NCBI GenBank assembly: GCA_963932465.1
Contig: OZ010789.1
Location: forward strand, 597,647,968 to 597,711,967
Length of the DNA stretch: 64,000 nucleotides
DNA from: Maratus speciosus
Taxonomy: Eukaryota; Arthropoda; Arachnida; Araneae; Salticidae
Reading direction: 5' to 3'
The notes under the pieces were generated by a model. That model was not told the origin of the DNA. It made no database searches and saw nothing but the letters and a program-made list of their open reading frames with translations. This document shows, piece by piece, positions 22,241 through 34,359 of this stretch (position 1 is its first letter; every line of letters starts with the position of its first letter). The translations under genes and the position numbers were made by a program.

Positions 22241-22843
22241 GAATAGGCGCGTTAGACCGCGGACAGACAGACAGATTAACCGTAGGCATAAACACTTTTC
22301 AACTTTGTAGGAAAGTGTTAAAAATAAAATGAAATAAATATTCCGATCAAACGCCCGCAAAGTTGTGAAAGCTATTCTGCAAAAGGGAGGGTTTACGAGA
22401 GAAGGGGGAAAGGAACTGAAAGTCGCTATTCCAAACAAACATCTTTCACCTTCCGCAACTGCTGATGTCACTTACGATTTAAGAATAAGAGAATCGATTT
22501 TTAATCGAATATTAGCATGTATTAACCAATGAGAGTGCATCAACAACTTTTAAAGGGACAGAATATAATGTTTTGAATAATAGCTGACCAGTTGAAGAAT
22601 ATTTCTTTTAAATGTTAAATTTAAAAATACTTAATACCCGAGTATTATTTTAATCCGCATGTTTGATCGGTTTCGTGATTTTAGACGCGCCTCGCAAATC
22701 CACGAGGAAAGGGGAGTTACGGGAGAAAAGCGTTTGATAGGAATAGGCGCGTTAGACCGCGGACAGACGGACAGATTAACCGTAGGCATAAACACTTTTC
22801 AACTTTGTAGGAAAGTGTTAAAAATAAAATGAAATAAATATTC
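22241..22843 (+). repeat. 103-bp direct repeat D3, exactly 500 bp apart
   Basis: Segments 22241-22343 and 22741-22843 are the same apart from about one base. Each starts GAATAGGCGCGTTAGACCGC and includes the palindromic pair AACACTTTTC..GGAAAGTGTT. The intervening sequence has no recognisable gene. Confidence 0.9.
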
Positions 22844-23179
22844 TATTTATATGCAAATGATAAATTATAGTTTGATGGAAAATACTTTAGACACTCTGTT
22901 AAATATTTTCTGCGAAATTAAAGAGAATCTACTGGTAATCCACAATCTTAAGCCTTATGGAAAATTTCAGAGATTAGAGGAAAAGCGACTGTGATAAATA
23001 ACAGAAAAACTGTTCGGTAAATTTACAGTAGACTCTATAATCTTATTTAGTTTATTTATTTTGAATGAAAACAGCTTAATTTATTTTAAGATATTAGTGA
23101 CTTTTTGGATAATCAAGAATAAGAATGTCTCGTGAGAACTTGAACTTCTGTGCCATTTAATTTTTACGATATTTATTTC

Positions 23180-23238
23180 TACCCGGACTGCGATTTGATC
23201 CTGAGACAATCATCTTACTGACTGCGCCACAGGAGCTA
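23180..23238 (-). other. tRNA-like module in copy B (shortened)
   Basis: On the minus strand it begins AGCTCCTGTGGCGCAGTCAG (A-box) and has a degraded B-box, AGGATCAAATCGCAG. It matches the module of copy A but has lost some 15-20 bp between the boxes. Confidence 0.5.
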
Positions 23239-23295
23239 TTACTACTCTACGCAAAGGATGTATTTTGTGATTCAGCGGGAAATACTTTTATTTAA

Positions 23296-23732
23296 GGGGG
23301 CACAGGATCTTTGAGTTTGTCGGAACAATCAAAAACATCGCCTTCTTGAAAGTACCAAAAAACAAACAATATGCAATTAAGATCTTTTTTTACACCTTTC
23401 TGCCTAAAGTATACTAACCTAACTACACTATCCAGAAAAATAAATGTTGTATGTACAAAATTAATATTTAAATTTTAAATTTAAAAATTCATCTCACCAG
23501 TGGGCGATTAACTGTTGCGCGCATGATAAAACTCTAAATTATGCATGTAGAAAACAATTTTTGAATAAAATATAATCATAACGCCCCTACTTCTAACTTA
23601 AAACCAAAATATATTCAAAAAGCTTTGTTTAAAATTTAATTTTAGCACAAAATAAAAATAAGGTCAAAAAGCTAAAAAAAAAAAAAAAAAATCAAGTTTT
23701 TTAAATGCAAAAACCATAAAAACCAAAATACG

Positions 23733-23766
<34 letters not shown>

Positions 23767-24104
23767 GTTTTAGCCTGTAGACTATGAAGAAATGCATATT
23801 TGGTTATTTTTTTTTTTTAAGCTGTAGCTTACATAGTTTAAAAGTAACAGTGCGCACAAATTCCTTATTTACTAATCTGAACGCTTTTTAAATTTTTAAT
23901 ATCTACAGACCTTCCATTGTACATAACGTCTATAAATGATCATAATTTAAGAAATAATGCAGATTTTTTAATGCGGTTTTTTGCATATTATTGAGAAATT
24001 TTAAAACATTCAGAATAAAGCGAAAACCGAAAACTGATTTTTTGAAAGTTTAAAATTTGAAGTCCTTGCAGTCCTTTAAAATTTTTTGAAAGTCCTGTGC
24101 ACCC
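23296..24104. mobile_element. TTAA-flanked piggyBac-type MITE, family F3
   Basis: Direct TTAA at 23292-23295 and 24105-24108. The ends are GGGGGCACAGGATCTTTGAG and the reverse complement of GGGTGCACAGGACTTTCAAA. It has no coding capacity and a T30 run (23736-23765). It lies inside copy B of the CACTGTTAAA element and so postdates it. Its terminal motif resembles those of families F1 and F2. Confidence 0.8.
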
Positions 24105-24954
24105 TTAACTTTTAATATTACGAAGCTTCATGCACATGATGTATGAAGCAACTTCAAATTGATTGTCGGGGAAAATCCCTGATAACTTCGCAGAGACGAA
24201 TTTTCTTTTTGTAAAATATTCTAATTTTTAACAAACAATTTTTAAACCAAATTATCTTCTTTATTATTTCTAATAAAAGTGTAAAATAATTTTTAAAGTC
24301 CGTATTTTAAATTAAAGCTTATAACAAAGATAACAATATCTTTAAATAAAGACATGATAACTAGTCCCGGAATTTGTTATAATAAAAGGAAAATGTCTGT
24401 AAAATGATCATCGGGAAATTCAATCCAATGCATTTATCTGAAAATTACTGTAAATTTACAGGGAGTCTCTGCTTTTTTTCTGTGTTTTTACAGAAATTTT
24501 TAACAGTGTATGGCTATTTAATGTTGGAAGTGCACCGTAATAAAATTATGTGGCCAAACACAAACAAAGTTTTGTTTAGTACTTTATACTATTAGATAAC
24601 ATAAATTCTTCTGATAGTTTAACTGCTGTTCAACCGTATTTAAGAAAAAATATTTGCTATTTCCAAAAGTTGCAGATTGATCACAGAGTTTGACGACATT
24701 TGGAAAAATGTCATCAATTTTGTCCCAAATATAAGTTGCTGAAAAAAATTCGAAAATCCTGTATAATATATACAGGTATATTCATAGATATTAAAGTTTC
24801 CTTACGATTAAATATTGATTAACGGCAATATTTCACTCGTTCGAAAGTATATTTTTCGTTTTCAAGACGCAAGACAATACTTTATACACAATGAAATCTG
24901 TAACTCTAGAAAATTGTAATCTTATCTGAATTATAACGGACGAACATTTCCGTG

Positions 24955-25400
24955 CATAACGCTGACGTCATTTTAGCAGCAGATAATAGCAGATGATTAA
25001 ATTTAACTGCAATTTTTTAAACTTCCAAATATCGCACAGTTTCAATTTTTATACCGCGCCGAATAGGGAAATTAGTGGACTTTCCAATGTTTATGTTTTT
25101 AATTATGTTTGAAAACTGTGTCACAGTTTTTTTTTTCAGCTGCATCGTTATTTACCCAGTTTTTACTGTTTTAAAAATAATTTTCAAGTATGATTTTTTT
25201 CGTCTATCGGCATCGCGTGCAGACGATTACGAAAAATAACTCCGTTTGTATTTAAAATAATAAAAATAGCTTTGCATTTGTTTCCAGCTTATATTCCATA
25301 ACGGAATTACAACATTCATCAATAAATAAATAAAACAGAAATTTAAGACTTAAAATCAATTTAAGCGCTTAACCCTCTAATGCCCATGGTAGCATATCTG
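24955..25400 (+). repeat. Dispersed repeat R1, copy B (uninterrupted)
   Basis: Collinear with copy A: CGCTGACGTCATTTTAGCAG, then TCCAAATATCGCACAGTTTC, then CATCGCGTGCAGACGATTAC. The junction at about 25200-25210 is the empty site corresponding to the Tc1 foldback insertion of copy A. Confidence 0.55.
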
Positions 25401-26084
25401 CTGCAGTATGTTCAGCTTTAATTTTTAGCACGAAATTTCATTAATAATGTATATTTTAAGTCATTAGAACAATAATTGGACCTTTTTGTTGAATTAGTAA
25501 TGCATTTTGAATGTCGATGGAGCACTAAATAATAAAAAAAAAATTGAAGCAACACACAGGACAAAATTGCATTGAAACTTTTAAGTTATTGTTCAAATTT
25601 TCAAATATTTTATTGAAATAATTGTCTGTGCGAAGCGAAGGCTAATACACAGCGCAATATTACTTTCCGTCCACATACAGCTACGATGGACATTAAAGCC
25701 ATGACGTACTAAAATAATGCCTAATAAAAATCTATCGTCAAGCATAACTCAAAAAATATTTATCGCATTTCGTTTCTGATTTCACCAGAAGGTACCTATG
25801 AGGGTAGTTTACTGAATAAGTTCGAAACCGTTTAAAAATTATTTTAGAAAAACCGAAAAAAAGCACAATTTATCTACATACGTCACGGAATTTTAGTGTA
25901 CGTCATTTTCACGGGCTGAATGTTTTCGTAGAAAATCGGATTATAGCACATGGAGCGAAGAAAATATGCACGCACTAATATTAAAGTAGTGTAATAAAAC
26001 CTATTTAAACAAGAAAATAAATATGGATTTTTTCTATTTAAAAGAAAAAAGCTAAAATATCTTAGTCTATACTAATATTATAAA
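25401..26084. other. Intergenic, nothing recognised
   Basis: No gene or bounded repeat. The edge at 26069-26090 (ACTAATATTATAAAGAAGTA) resembles the start of common arthropod Helitron or RTE repeats. Confidence 0.35.
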
Positions 26085-26885
26085 GAAGTAATGTTTGTTT
26101 GTTTGTAGGAGGTAATCTCTAGAACTACCGAACCGATTTCAAAAGTAATGGTATCAAAATGAATGTGTTAGTCCACGTTCGAACGAAGGCCATATCTTAA
26201 GTCAATGCCACTACGCCAAAGAGCGAGCAGGAACAAAAAATGTTCTAAAAATGCGATTTTTGTGTTACTGACGGGCCTGGAAATAAGAAATTTGGAATAT
26301 TAGTTACTTATTAGATATAATGGATTTCTAAGAATATTTCCTAATAAATTTGAAATTTAAAAGGGGTGGAAATACGCAAAAGCGTTCTAAAAATCGTTCT
26401 AAAGGGTTGTTTCTACTCAATCTCAGGAAATACCTAAACGATTTAAAAAATAATGATGTCAAAATGTTGGTGATAACCGTTGCTCCAATATAGTCTATAT
26501 TTTATGACGGTACCACTACCCCAAATGGGGTGCAGGAGCAAAAAAGTTCTAAAAATGCGATTTTTGTGTTACAGAAGGGCCTAGAAGTATGAAATTTGGA
26601 ATATTAGTTAACTATTAGATATAAAAAAAATCTAAGAACACGTCTTAAAAAATTCGAAATTTGAAAGGGGTGATAATGCGCGAAGAGTGTTCTAAAATAC
26701 GTTCTAAATGGCGATTTCTATGCAGTTTTAGGAAGTATCAAATCGATTTGAAAAATAATGATTGTAAATTTTTGATGACATCCTTTGCTCTATCATAGGC
26801 TCTATTTTATGTTTGTGTCACTACCACCTACGGCTTGCAAGAGCAAAAAATCTTCTAATAATGTTTTCCTTAGTAATTTCTTGTA
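26085..26885 (+). repeat. 305-bp tandem repeat, about 2.6 copies
   Basis: The phrase GCAGGARCAAAAAANGTTCTAAAAATGCG recurs at 26227, 26532 and (as GCAAGAGC) 26837, a 305-bp period. Each unit also has ACC(G/T)AA(A/C)CGATTT and GGGCCTRGAARTANGAAATT. Copies are clearly diverged, so the array is old. The leading words resemble the edge of Helitron/RTE repeats. Confidence 0.8.
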
Positions 26886-28544
26886 GTGGAGATTAGAGGG
26901 TAAAACCACTGAAATGAAGAGAATGGAAAAGGATGATTGTAAAAAGTAATTTTTAGTGATTTTATTAGGATGTTAACTTCTGGCAGGAGGCCAATACGAT
27001 AATTTCAATCTATGTTATAAAGGAACAGCATATCTGTGCGTAACGCATACGTCATTTTGTGAATGGCAACACTTTGAAATATGAATGACTTCTGATAAAA
27101 CATGGAGCTATTACAAACAAAAAATGAAGTCATATAAATCATTAGATACCCGAGATTGTTTTGCCGAGCTTCTTAAATGGCGTCATGTGCTTTCTGCTGG
27201 ATTTGTGTGTTATTCCGCGATAATGATGTCATATGCAAACTTTTCTATAGATGTTTTTAAGACGGGATCGTAAAAGTAGGATTCTTCAGCGGATGCAATT
27301 GACGTCATTTTTAAAAAGAGCGTGTATTTCAGTTCTTAAAACTGAAATATGTTTTGTAGAAGTGCGCCATTTTCACACTAGCTGCTTTAAAATTCTTCAC
27401 AGGTGAAAATGCTTTATCTTTGAAAATAACGTAATCGAGATCACACACTGTTAAAACGCAATGTTTTACAAACAATTAGGTTGACTTTGTGGAAAAACAG
27501 TAACATACAGTGTGCATGCTCTTTGCCCGAAAAATAGCTATTTATATTACAGAACTTGATGAATCTCTCTTGGGTGAATTCGCTTCGCCGAGTTAGATAA
27601 GCAATCAAAGAAGATCTTGGCAATAATTCGAGGTTTAAAATAATATCAGGTTCCCCTAGATTTTGCCCAAAATTCTCTCTACAAATAAAATTTTATTGCT
27701 GTTCTTTAAGACTCGTTATTGTAATTTTATCAAAATAATTTAAATAATTTAATTTTTCATAATTTTACACAATCTATATATTAAAAACACAAGAATGTTT
27801 TTTAGACATCTTTCTGCTGAACCAAATTTACTAATATTTTTTTTAACTAAAAGCTGTTCATTTATAGGTGTGCCTGCACTATCTGTTTTTTTTTTAAATA
27901 TCCCATTATTATAATTTAATTTAAAAAATGAGATAGCTTTCATTATTGCAGGTAATGAGATAGCTTTCATTATTGTAGAGAAGAGAGAAATAATAAGGTT
28001 TATTTATCTTTATTCATGTGATTATCTAATCAAAATTCAAAATGTTTGATAAAAATTGTTGTGCGGAGTTTAATGGCCCAAAATCCCATTAGGGACATAA
28101 TATTTTGAACGGAAAATTATGTACTGCTTTTAAAAACACGCATTGTTTTCTTAAAGTTTACTTTTTTTTTTTTTCGTCTGCATGTTTACTAAGTTAAAGA
28201 CACTAGGTGAAATGCTTAAATAAGTAAAAATGAGGTCACATTTAAAAGAAACGATGATTTTCTTAGATAAAACTAAACTTTTTAAATCAAATGCGTCAAA
28301 AAAATAACCACAAATTACGGCAATTTTTAATCTCAGGAGGTCATATTAGAATCAGATAATAATTAAGGTGCGACTGTTCGCATGCAAAGATTTCGCAATC
28401 GCGAAGACAATCACGACTTCACGTTTTGAGCTAAAATGAATTTAAAATAATCAAATTTAAATAACAATTTTTTGTAAAAGGTTATTTCTGGTAAGAGAGA
28501 TTAATTTTTAAATTTACCTCTACCGCGCAGAGCTTGATTAAGAA
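26886..28544. other. Intergenic, no gene
   Basis: No recognised gene. A 25-bp unit (GAGATAGCTTTCATTATTG) is duplicated at 27927-27977. Short open frames at 27085-27273, 27441-27623 and 27749-27970 match no family. Confidence 0.4.
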
Positions 28545-28995
28545 AGACTAATCCGTTTGCCCTTAAAGCAGCATAAAGAGTTCATAATTTTCTTAAAACT
28601 ATATTCCGTAAGCAAAAATAAAACTTCCTCTATGGTTAAATAAACAAAATAAAGTAATTAAAGCACAAATTTAACAGACATGCAATTGAACTACGCGCTT
28701 AAAGCTCTGAAATTATCGAAAAATAAAAGGATGCCGTAAGCAGCAAAATCTTGGGCTAATAATTCTTAGCATGCTGCTAACATGAAAAAAATCGCTTTTG
28801 ATAAATTTCAAAAGTTGGTTTGACTGTATAATCCATATTTTTCATATGAAAAATGCTTTTTTATTTTTAGTGGGCAACCTAAAAAATATTAATTTTCAAT
28901 TAAATAATTCCTTTTCACCTATATTCTGTGACCCAGGAAGCCCGGTACGATCCCCTAGTTTTAAAATATTTCAAAAAAATTTAAACTCAATAGTG
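28545..28995 (+). repeat. Dispersed repeat R1, copy C
   Basis: Matches copy A through TTTAACAGACATGCAATTGA, GATGCCGTAAGCAGCAAAAT and TATATTCTGTGACCCAGGAA. It lacks both insertions found in copy A. Confidence 0.55.
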
Positions 28996-29059
28996 GCATT
29001 TTTCAAATAAATGTGATTTTTAGTATTGTTAGTGGACTCTAAAGTATGCAATCGAACGC

Positions 29060-29205
29060 GGTTCAGAAGCTCACAGTTAATACGCGAGCCCGCTTAATAC
29101 AGAGATTTTTTTCGATGCCTTGAATATCGCCTATAAGGTTATTGTAAAAAATCCTGTTTAATACGCGAACTGTAAATACGCGATCCCGCTTAATATGCAA
29201 TAAAT
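29060..29205. repeat. Tigger-like subterminal remnant
   Basis: The word TTAATACGCGANCCCGCTTAATA recurs at about 29077, 29157 and 29172, with TTTAATACGCGAACTGTAAA. Such repeats are usual near the ends of Tigger-type elements. No partner end was found. Confidence 0.35.
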
Positions 29206-29357
29206 TTTCAGTTTTTTGTAATAAAAAATCACATTTAAGACTCGAATGTAAAGATCAAGACGCAATTTCCTACTCTCTTTTTAATGCTGACAATTTAGCT
29301 GATTTTTTATTCAGATAGAAAAAAAAAGTGTTCCCGAATAGTAATATTCACTTTATT

Positions 29358-29712
29358 TAGTAGTCTCAAAACTCTTAAAGCTTAAAAATTTTCAAAATTT
29401 AATTTTTTTTAGATGTTAAACTCCTATCTTTTCTGAACATTTTGATACATTTGTTTTCTTGAATTTCCCATTAGAACAGAAGATATTGCTTTTAGAATTA
29501 TACCCACTCAATAGCTGAAGCAGCTTTACCGAAACTTTGAAGTAATTTTTCTCCAAACGACGTTTTTCGGCATAACGCGCAAAATATCTCAAAAACTTCT
29601 GAATATTTTTTTTATGAAATTTTCAAAACATATGTTTCGTGTTAGTCTGTATAAACTGAACTTAAAGTTTCCTTTTTATTGCTGAAATATTTTGTTTTAG
29701 ATGATTATACTG
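29358..29712 (-). mobile_element. TTAA element family F2, truncated copy
   Basis: This is a reverse-orientation copy of the distal part of the F2 elements at 47078 and 62940. Shared phrases are CTCAAAAACTTCTGAATATT, CCCATTAGAACAGAAG and the CAAACGACGTTTTTCGGCAT block. The terminus (TTAGTAGTCTCAAAACTCTT at about 29357) is a decayed form of TTAAGGGGTCTC. Similarity stops near ATTATACTGG at 29712, so the other half is missing. Confidence 0.7.
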
Positions 29713-32055
29713 GACCTTGGACCATGGTAAGTACGTGTTATTATAACCTCGTTAGTATAGATCAAAGCCTAATGTAGGATTATGTGTTGTCTTTCCTGAG
29801 ATTAAAAAAAAAAAAACGTTTTTTTAAGTTGGAGTATCTTTGGCTCGATCAATTATCATTGAAATCTTTGTCTATACTTCTTGTCAATGCATACAAAATT
29901 TTAAATTTTATAAAATTCTATGTCGACAAATTTATGATAATGGTTGGTTCCTTATATTCTTAGCAAACAAAAAATTAACATGATATTCATTTTTAAATAA
30001 AATAAGACAATGGAGATGCTGAACATGCCCTGAAACATAGAAATTTGGTCTAAAGTTACCCTAGTTGACGGTACCTAATCATATTTATAAACCGCAGGAT
30101 TTAAAATTATGAATTTTGTAGTACTTGAAGTGTAAAAGGTTACTGACAACTGATCTACTCTATTTTTTTTTAATCACATGTTATGAAACTTATATATATT
30201 TTTTTAAAGTAATGTATTTTAAAGTAAATTAAGTATTTAAAGTAAGTGTAATTTTAAAGTAAAGATTCAAGTAATGCTACTATTGTTAGTTTTGTATAAG
30301 GTGGGCATATGCGAGGTTTTAGTAAGTTGTTACTAATGATTACAGCTTTTTTGCAAAATATAATATCAGATATATGATTACAGTTATTTTACAGGGACAC
30401 GCAAAAGAATTCGTAGACAAGTGTAAATTATTTAAAACGTATTTTAGGGGCTTTTCACTATTTCGAAATCACTGAAATCCATAGATATGTTGTTTAAATA
30501 CACAACGATATGTTCCCTTTTGAGGGGTCTGCCTGAAATCTATGGAGAATAATGCATCAGATACATTATATTCTACGATAGTTTATTTTTAGGTTATTAT
30601 TGGAATTGCATTTCAACAGAAACATGCTCGTTTAAAAGTATAATAATATTGGATTATTAGTTACTTATTTGTAAAAACATATGCCGACAGTTTGTCTTCC
30701 TTTATTTTATTCTACTGTATGACGACATCTATGAAAATGCGGCTACATTTGGTACCAAAAATATGCTGTTAGACACCACGCAAATAGGGATTATGTCTCA
30801 ATTTGCTGAAATAGTGTTTAAATTCATATTACCCTTCTTTCACTTTTATATAATTATTAAATTTTACCATGGAATTTTTATAGGGCATTTTCAAACATTT
30901 CAATTAAAATGCCGGCAGTGTATTAAACATTTGGGAAAATCTGTACAAATTATATCAATATTCATCACAGTTCTCCTCTACAAAATGAATTCGTGGCAAT
31001 ATAATTCTATAAGAAAGAGTAGTACTTATGTTAAATTGGATATAATTGCACGTTGAATTATCTATTAAAATATTAATTTAAAATAATTATAACCCATGCA
31101 TAATGAGCACTTTGCCTTCCGCGAATAAATTCTAAAGGAGGGTAAGTAGAGGGCAGAGCCCTATAGCACATACGTAAAGACATATTCGTACAAAAACTTC
31201 TATAATGAGAAATATGTACGTATATAAATATTTTTATATTTTATATTCAATAGTATTTGTAAAATGTTTTCTATGAACAGTGAAATTTAAGTGAAATTAA
31301 TTATGAAAGGTATCTTCTATATTTATTACACACTTCACTTAACACACGCCATAAAAAAATCCGATACAAATCTAAAGTTTTTATAAAAAATTATTATTGA
31401 ACGCAAAAAAGAAGTTTAAAAGAAATCTTTCAAAACTTCAAAACTTAATGACAATATTTTGTTAACCTTTTTTATACGGCCAAATAATTTTTTATATGTT
31501 CAATTAATTATATAAAAATTGACATGGGATTTTTCATGTACCTTTGAATTATCCTAAAAAACTTAAGCTCGCATAATTTATTATATTAAGATGATAAAAC
31601 TCTGTCGTCTGTTTATCCAAAAAAGCATACTTTTTTAAGCGTAGTCGCCTTTCTTTTTTAAATGCTACAGCCAATAACAATAATGGTTTGCTATTTTTCA
31701 GTTTGTAAAATGTGACTTTAATTCATTATTAAATTACGGAAAAAAAGATATCCCTGAACCTTGCATTACAAAAATTATAAATTAAAACGACAAATTCTTT
31801 AAGGAATGAAATATTTAAGAATAATGCTCATAATGTAAGTGTTAGATTATCCTTTAATTTCTAGTTAAATGGTACAGCAGTTGTAACGCTTTTACAGAGA
31901 CATACAAAATTAGTATAACGTAATGTAATTAGTATATTGTTGTATTAGCAATATATGTAATTAGTATATTATAGGGAGTAGCACGATTCAGTTTTCACGG
32001 ACACTAGGGGATATACAGGGTCTCATCGGATTACAGAATATAGGTGAAAATCATA
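29713..32055. other. Intergenic, no gene
   Basis: No recognisable gene. The 97-codon plus-strand frame at 30763-31056 is hydrophobic but matches no family I know. AAAGTAA words repeat at 30205-30262. Confidence 0.4.
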
Positions 32056-33603
32056 GGGGAGAGTAGCCATATTTAGACAGCCGCTTTAAATGGACCGCAA
32101 CAATTGTGCAGTTAATTACAGAAAGAGACGCCTTCTACTGCTGAAATCCCACTCATCAAAATGACGTCATTTATTATTAGAAGAATAACGTGCCTTTCAC
32201 ATGCTGTTGTCAGACAATTTTAAAAAACCTAAAATTAGATGTTTTGATCTAATTTTTTCTCACTAAACGTAAGAGAATACTTTAAAACTAAGGTAAGTTG
32301 TTATGTTGGCATATGCATAGCTAAATGCATGTGTTTATTGCGTATATTTTTCACGCCGATTTGTTTGGTTTCGTTTTTGTTCTTAGTCATAAGATTATCT
32401 GTTTTACAAAAATGGCACAGTTGCCTTAATTGGTCCAATTTGAGTTGCTTAAATTGGACAAGATATACCATTATAAATTTTAAAAGAAAATAATTAATTT
32501 AAAAAACGACAAAGGCAAACAGTCTGAAAGAAAAACATCAGTGGCAGTAAAGTTGTTAAAGGTGTAAGAAACGAAAAAAAAATGAGCAAGTTGTGAAGAG
32601 ATTGAGCAGCAAGAAGGCTGCGGATTCAGAACCCCCCTCCCCCAACCCCCCAAAAGCCCAAAAACTATTAGAAATGTTTTCTCACTTGCCGAAATCAGTT
32701 AAGCCACAGTACAGCGGAAGCCAAAAATCAGCGGTGTTAACATTATCGCCATATACACTAAATCTTGAAAAACAAAAAAACAAAAAAAAAAAACAAAAAA
32801 ACAAACAAACAAACAAAAAAAAAATAGACAAAAGGGAAGCTCTTAAAAAACAAAAGCATTTGGAACACCAAGTTTTAAAAAGTAGGCGTATTCAATTGGA
32901 AATAAAATGATGGAAGGGAAGAACTACAGACATAAGTTAAAGAAAACTTCTGTTGCAAAAATATGTCAAATGAATCAGAATGTAAAATGCAAAATTCAGA
33001 TAGTGATAATTGGTTTTGATTAATTTGTAAAAAAATAAAATAGCAGAAATGATTCAGGGTTCAGATTGCCAAATATGATTCCATGTCGTGTGAGCTTGAA
33101 TAAAAATGAGCAAAAGAAATTGATGTGTAAGCCTTGCGTCACTTCTTAAATGATATTAACTGGCAATTAGTTCCACAAATTCTTTTCTTAATTACTTATA
33201 AGTTTGATTTATATTTCGAATACATTTTGGATTTAAAAAAATTACCCTTATTTTCAGACATTTGATTTCATTATATTTCATTGCTGTTGTTTTGTTTCTT
33301 CGTTTCATTATTTGCAAATTTTGCTTTTAATAAATTTATTTACATACGCTACTCATTAAAACAGCCTAACATTGTTTGGTCCAACTTAGGTCACAAAATG
33401 CTGAATTTGGACCACTTTTGACAAATTTTTTTAAATTAAATAAAAATTAAGATTTTGTTGAAGAAGTTGTTCTAAACATTTATTTAGTTAGTAGATGAAT
33501 AGATTGACCAAGTGTAGCGATATTTTGCAGATATTCCAAAAATTAAGTGAGTTACCCCTCAAAATAAGTGAAGTTGTCCAAATTCGGCTACCCCCCCCCC
33601 CCC
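32056..33603 (+). mobile_element. Pogo-like TIR element, internally deleted
   Basis: The left end is TA|GGGGAGAGTAGCCATATTTA at 32056. The right end in reverse complement is GGGG(n)TAGCCGAATTTGGACA with TA at 33604-33605; a C-run of about 13 sits at its extreme. Words of the type TTGGTCCAA and TTGGACAA recur subterminally (32430-32462, 33378-33425, 33570-33585), as in pogo-group elements. It retains the 3' end of a transposase gene. Confidence 0.65.
32593..32910 (+). pseudogene. Pogo-like transposase, C-terminal remnant
   Basis: The 105-codon frame contains SGSQKSAVLTLSPYTLNLE (about residues 42-60), which resembles the RRGKSAVLTSTPYK-type tail that follows the DDE domain in pogo/jerky-like transposases. 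A lysine-rich, coiled-coil-prone tail follows (about residues 61-105), swollen by a slipped poly-A/AAAC tract at 32766-32823. The N-terminal DNA-binding domains and the catalytic core are missing. The first ATG is unlikely to be the native start because this is the 3' end of a deleted gene. It lies inside a TA-flanked TIR element and is presumed inactive. Confidence 0.55.
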
Positions 33604-33605
33604 TA

Positions 33606-34330
33606 TATATTTTTCTTTATTTGATTTCTCTAATAGATTTTTTTTTTTTACAATTAATATGCATTTTTTAGATTTTTCACTAACAATACCAACAATCTAT
33701 TTTATATGTAGAATATCAATTATGTATTGAAATGAAATATTGACATTTATTAAAAGCGATACTTTCCTCGTGCCTGGAATTAACAGCCGAAGAAACCACC
33801 AAAAATAGCTCGCCTTTTTTATTCTCATAACTTCAGAGGTTTAAGTTTGGTTATATCACATGTCTTACATTTGTGTTTTTTTTTTTTTTTTTTTTTGATT
33901 GATATAGTTTTAATTTCGTTATGGAATATAGACAGAAAACAAATGCTGAACTATTTTACTTATATTAAATTAAGTGCAAACCCATTTAGAGGGTTCGCAC
34001 AGACTCATTTGACTACTTGGAAACTCCTTAGAAATGAAAACATTCCAAAGTCGTACTTAGAACTACTTAGATAAGCAAACCACTACTTAGAAACTCCTTA
34101 TATTCTATTGCGGCTTCGGACGCAAGCGGTATTGTTGCCGAGGAAAAAATATCGTGATTGAAAAACGCACGGTAAATCCTTTATGCACGTCATTCATCTG
34201 AAGCACAACATTGATTGGGTAGAGTAATTAATCTTAATAGCAGGGCTCCCACTAGGTCCGTTTTTCAATTATTAGGTTCGTAAAGTCCGTTTTTCGACAC
34301 TGTTAGCCGACCTTTATTTTAAATTTTATC
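33606..34330. other. Intergenic; edge of minisatellite region
   Basis: No gene. T-runs occur at 33640-33649 and 33877-33896. ACTACTTRGAAACTCCTTA is repeated three times at 34010-34101. The phrase GGGCTCCCACTAGGTCCG at 34244 precedes the minisatellite and may be the edge of a larger repeat. Confidence 0.35.
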
Positions 34331-34359
34331 GATGTTTGTCATTTAGCGAATAATCTCGG

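Larger units (their letters stand above)
22892..24508. mobile_element. TA-flanked CACTGTTAAA element, copy B
   Basis: Collinear with copy A. The left end is decayed (CACTCTGTTAAATATTTTCT). The right end is TTTTTAACAGTG|TA at 24497-24510. It contains the minus-strand tRNA-like module at 23180-23238 and a single unit of the 61-bp repeat. It is split by a TTAA-flanked element at 23296-24104 and lacks the SINE present in copy A. Confidence 0.8.

Noticed and set aside
27085..27273. 62-codon plus-strand frame
   Set aside because: No recognised motif; flanking sequence is non-coding in all frames.
30763..31056. 97-codon plus-strand frame as a membrane protein gene
   Set aside because: Hydrophobic composition follows from AT-rich codons (F, I, Y, K); no motif, no promoter, and no family recognised.
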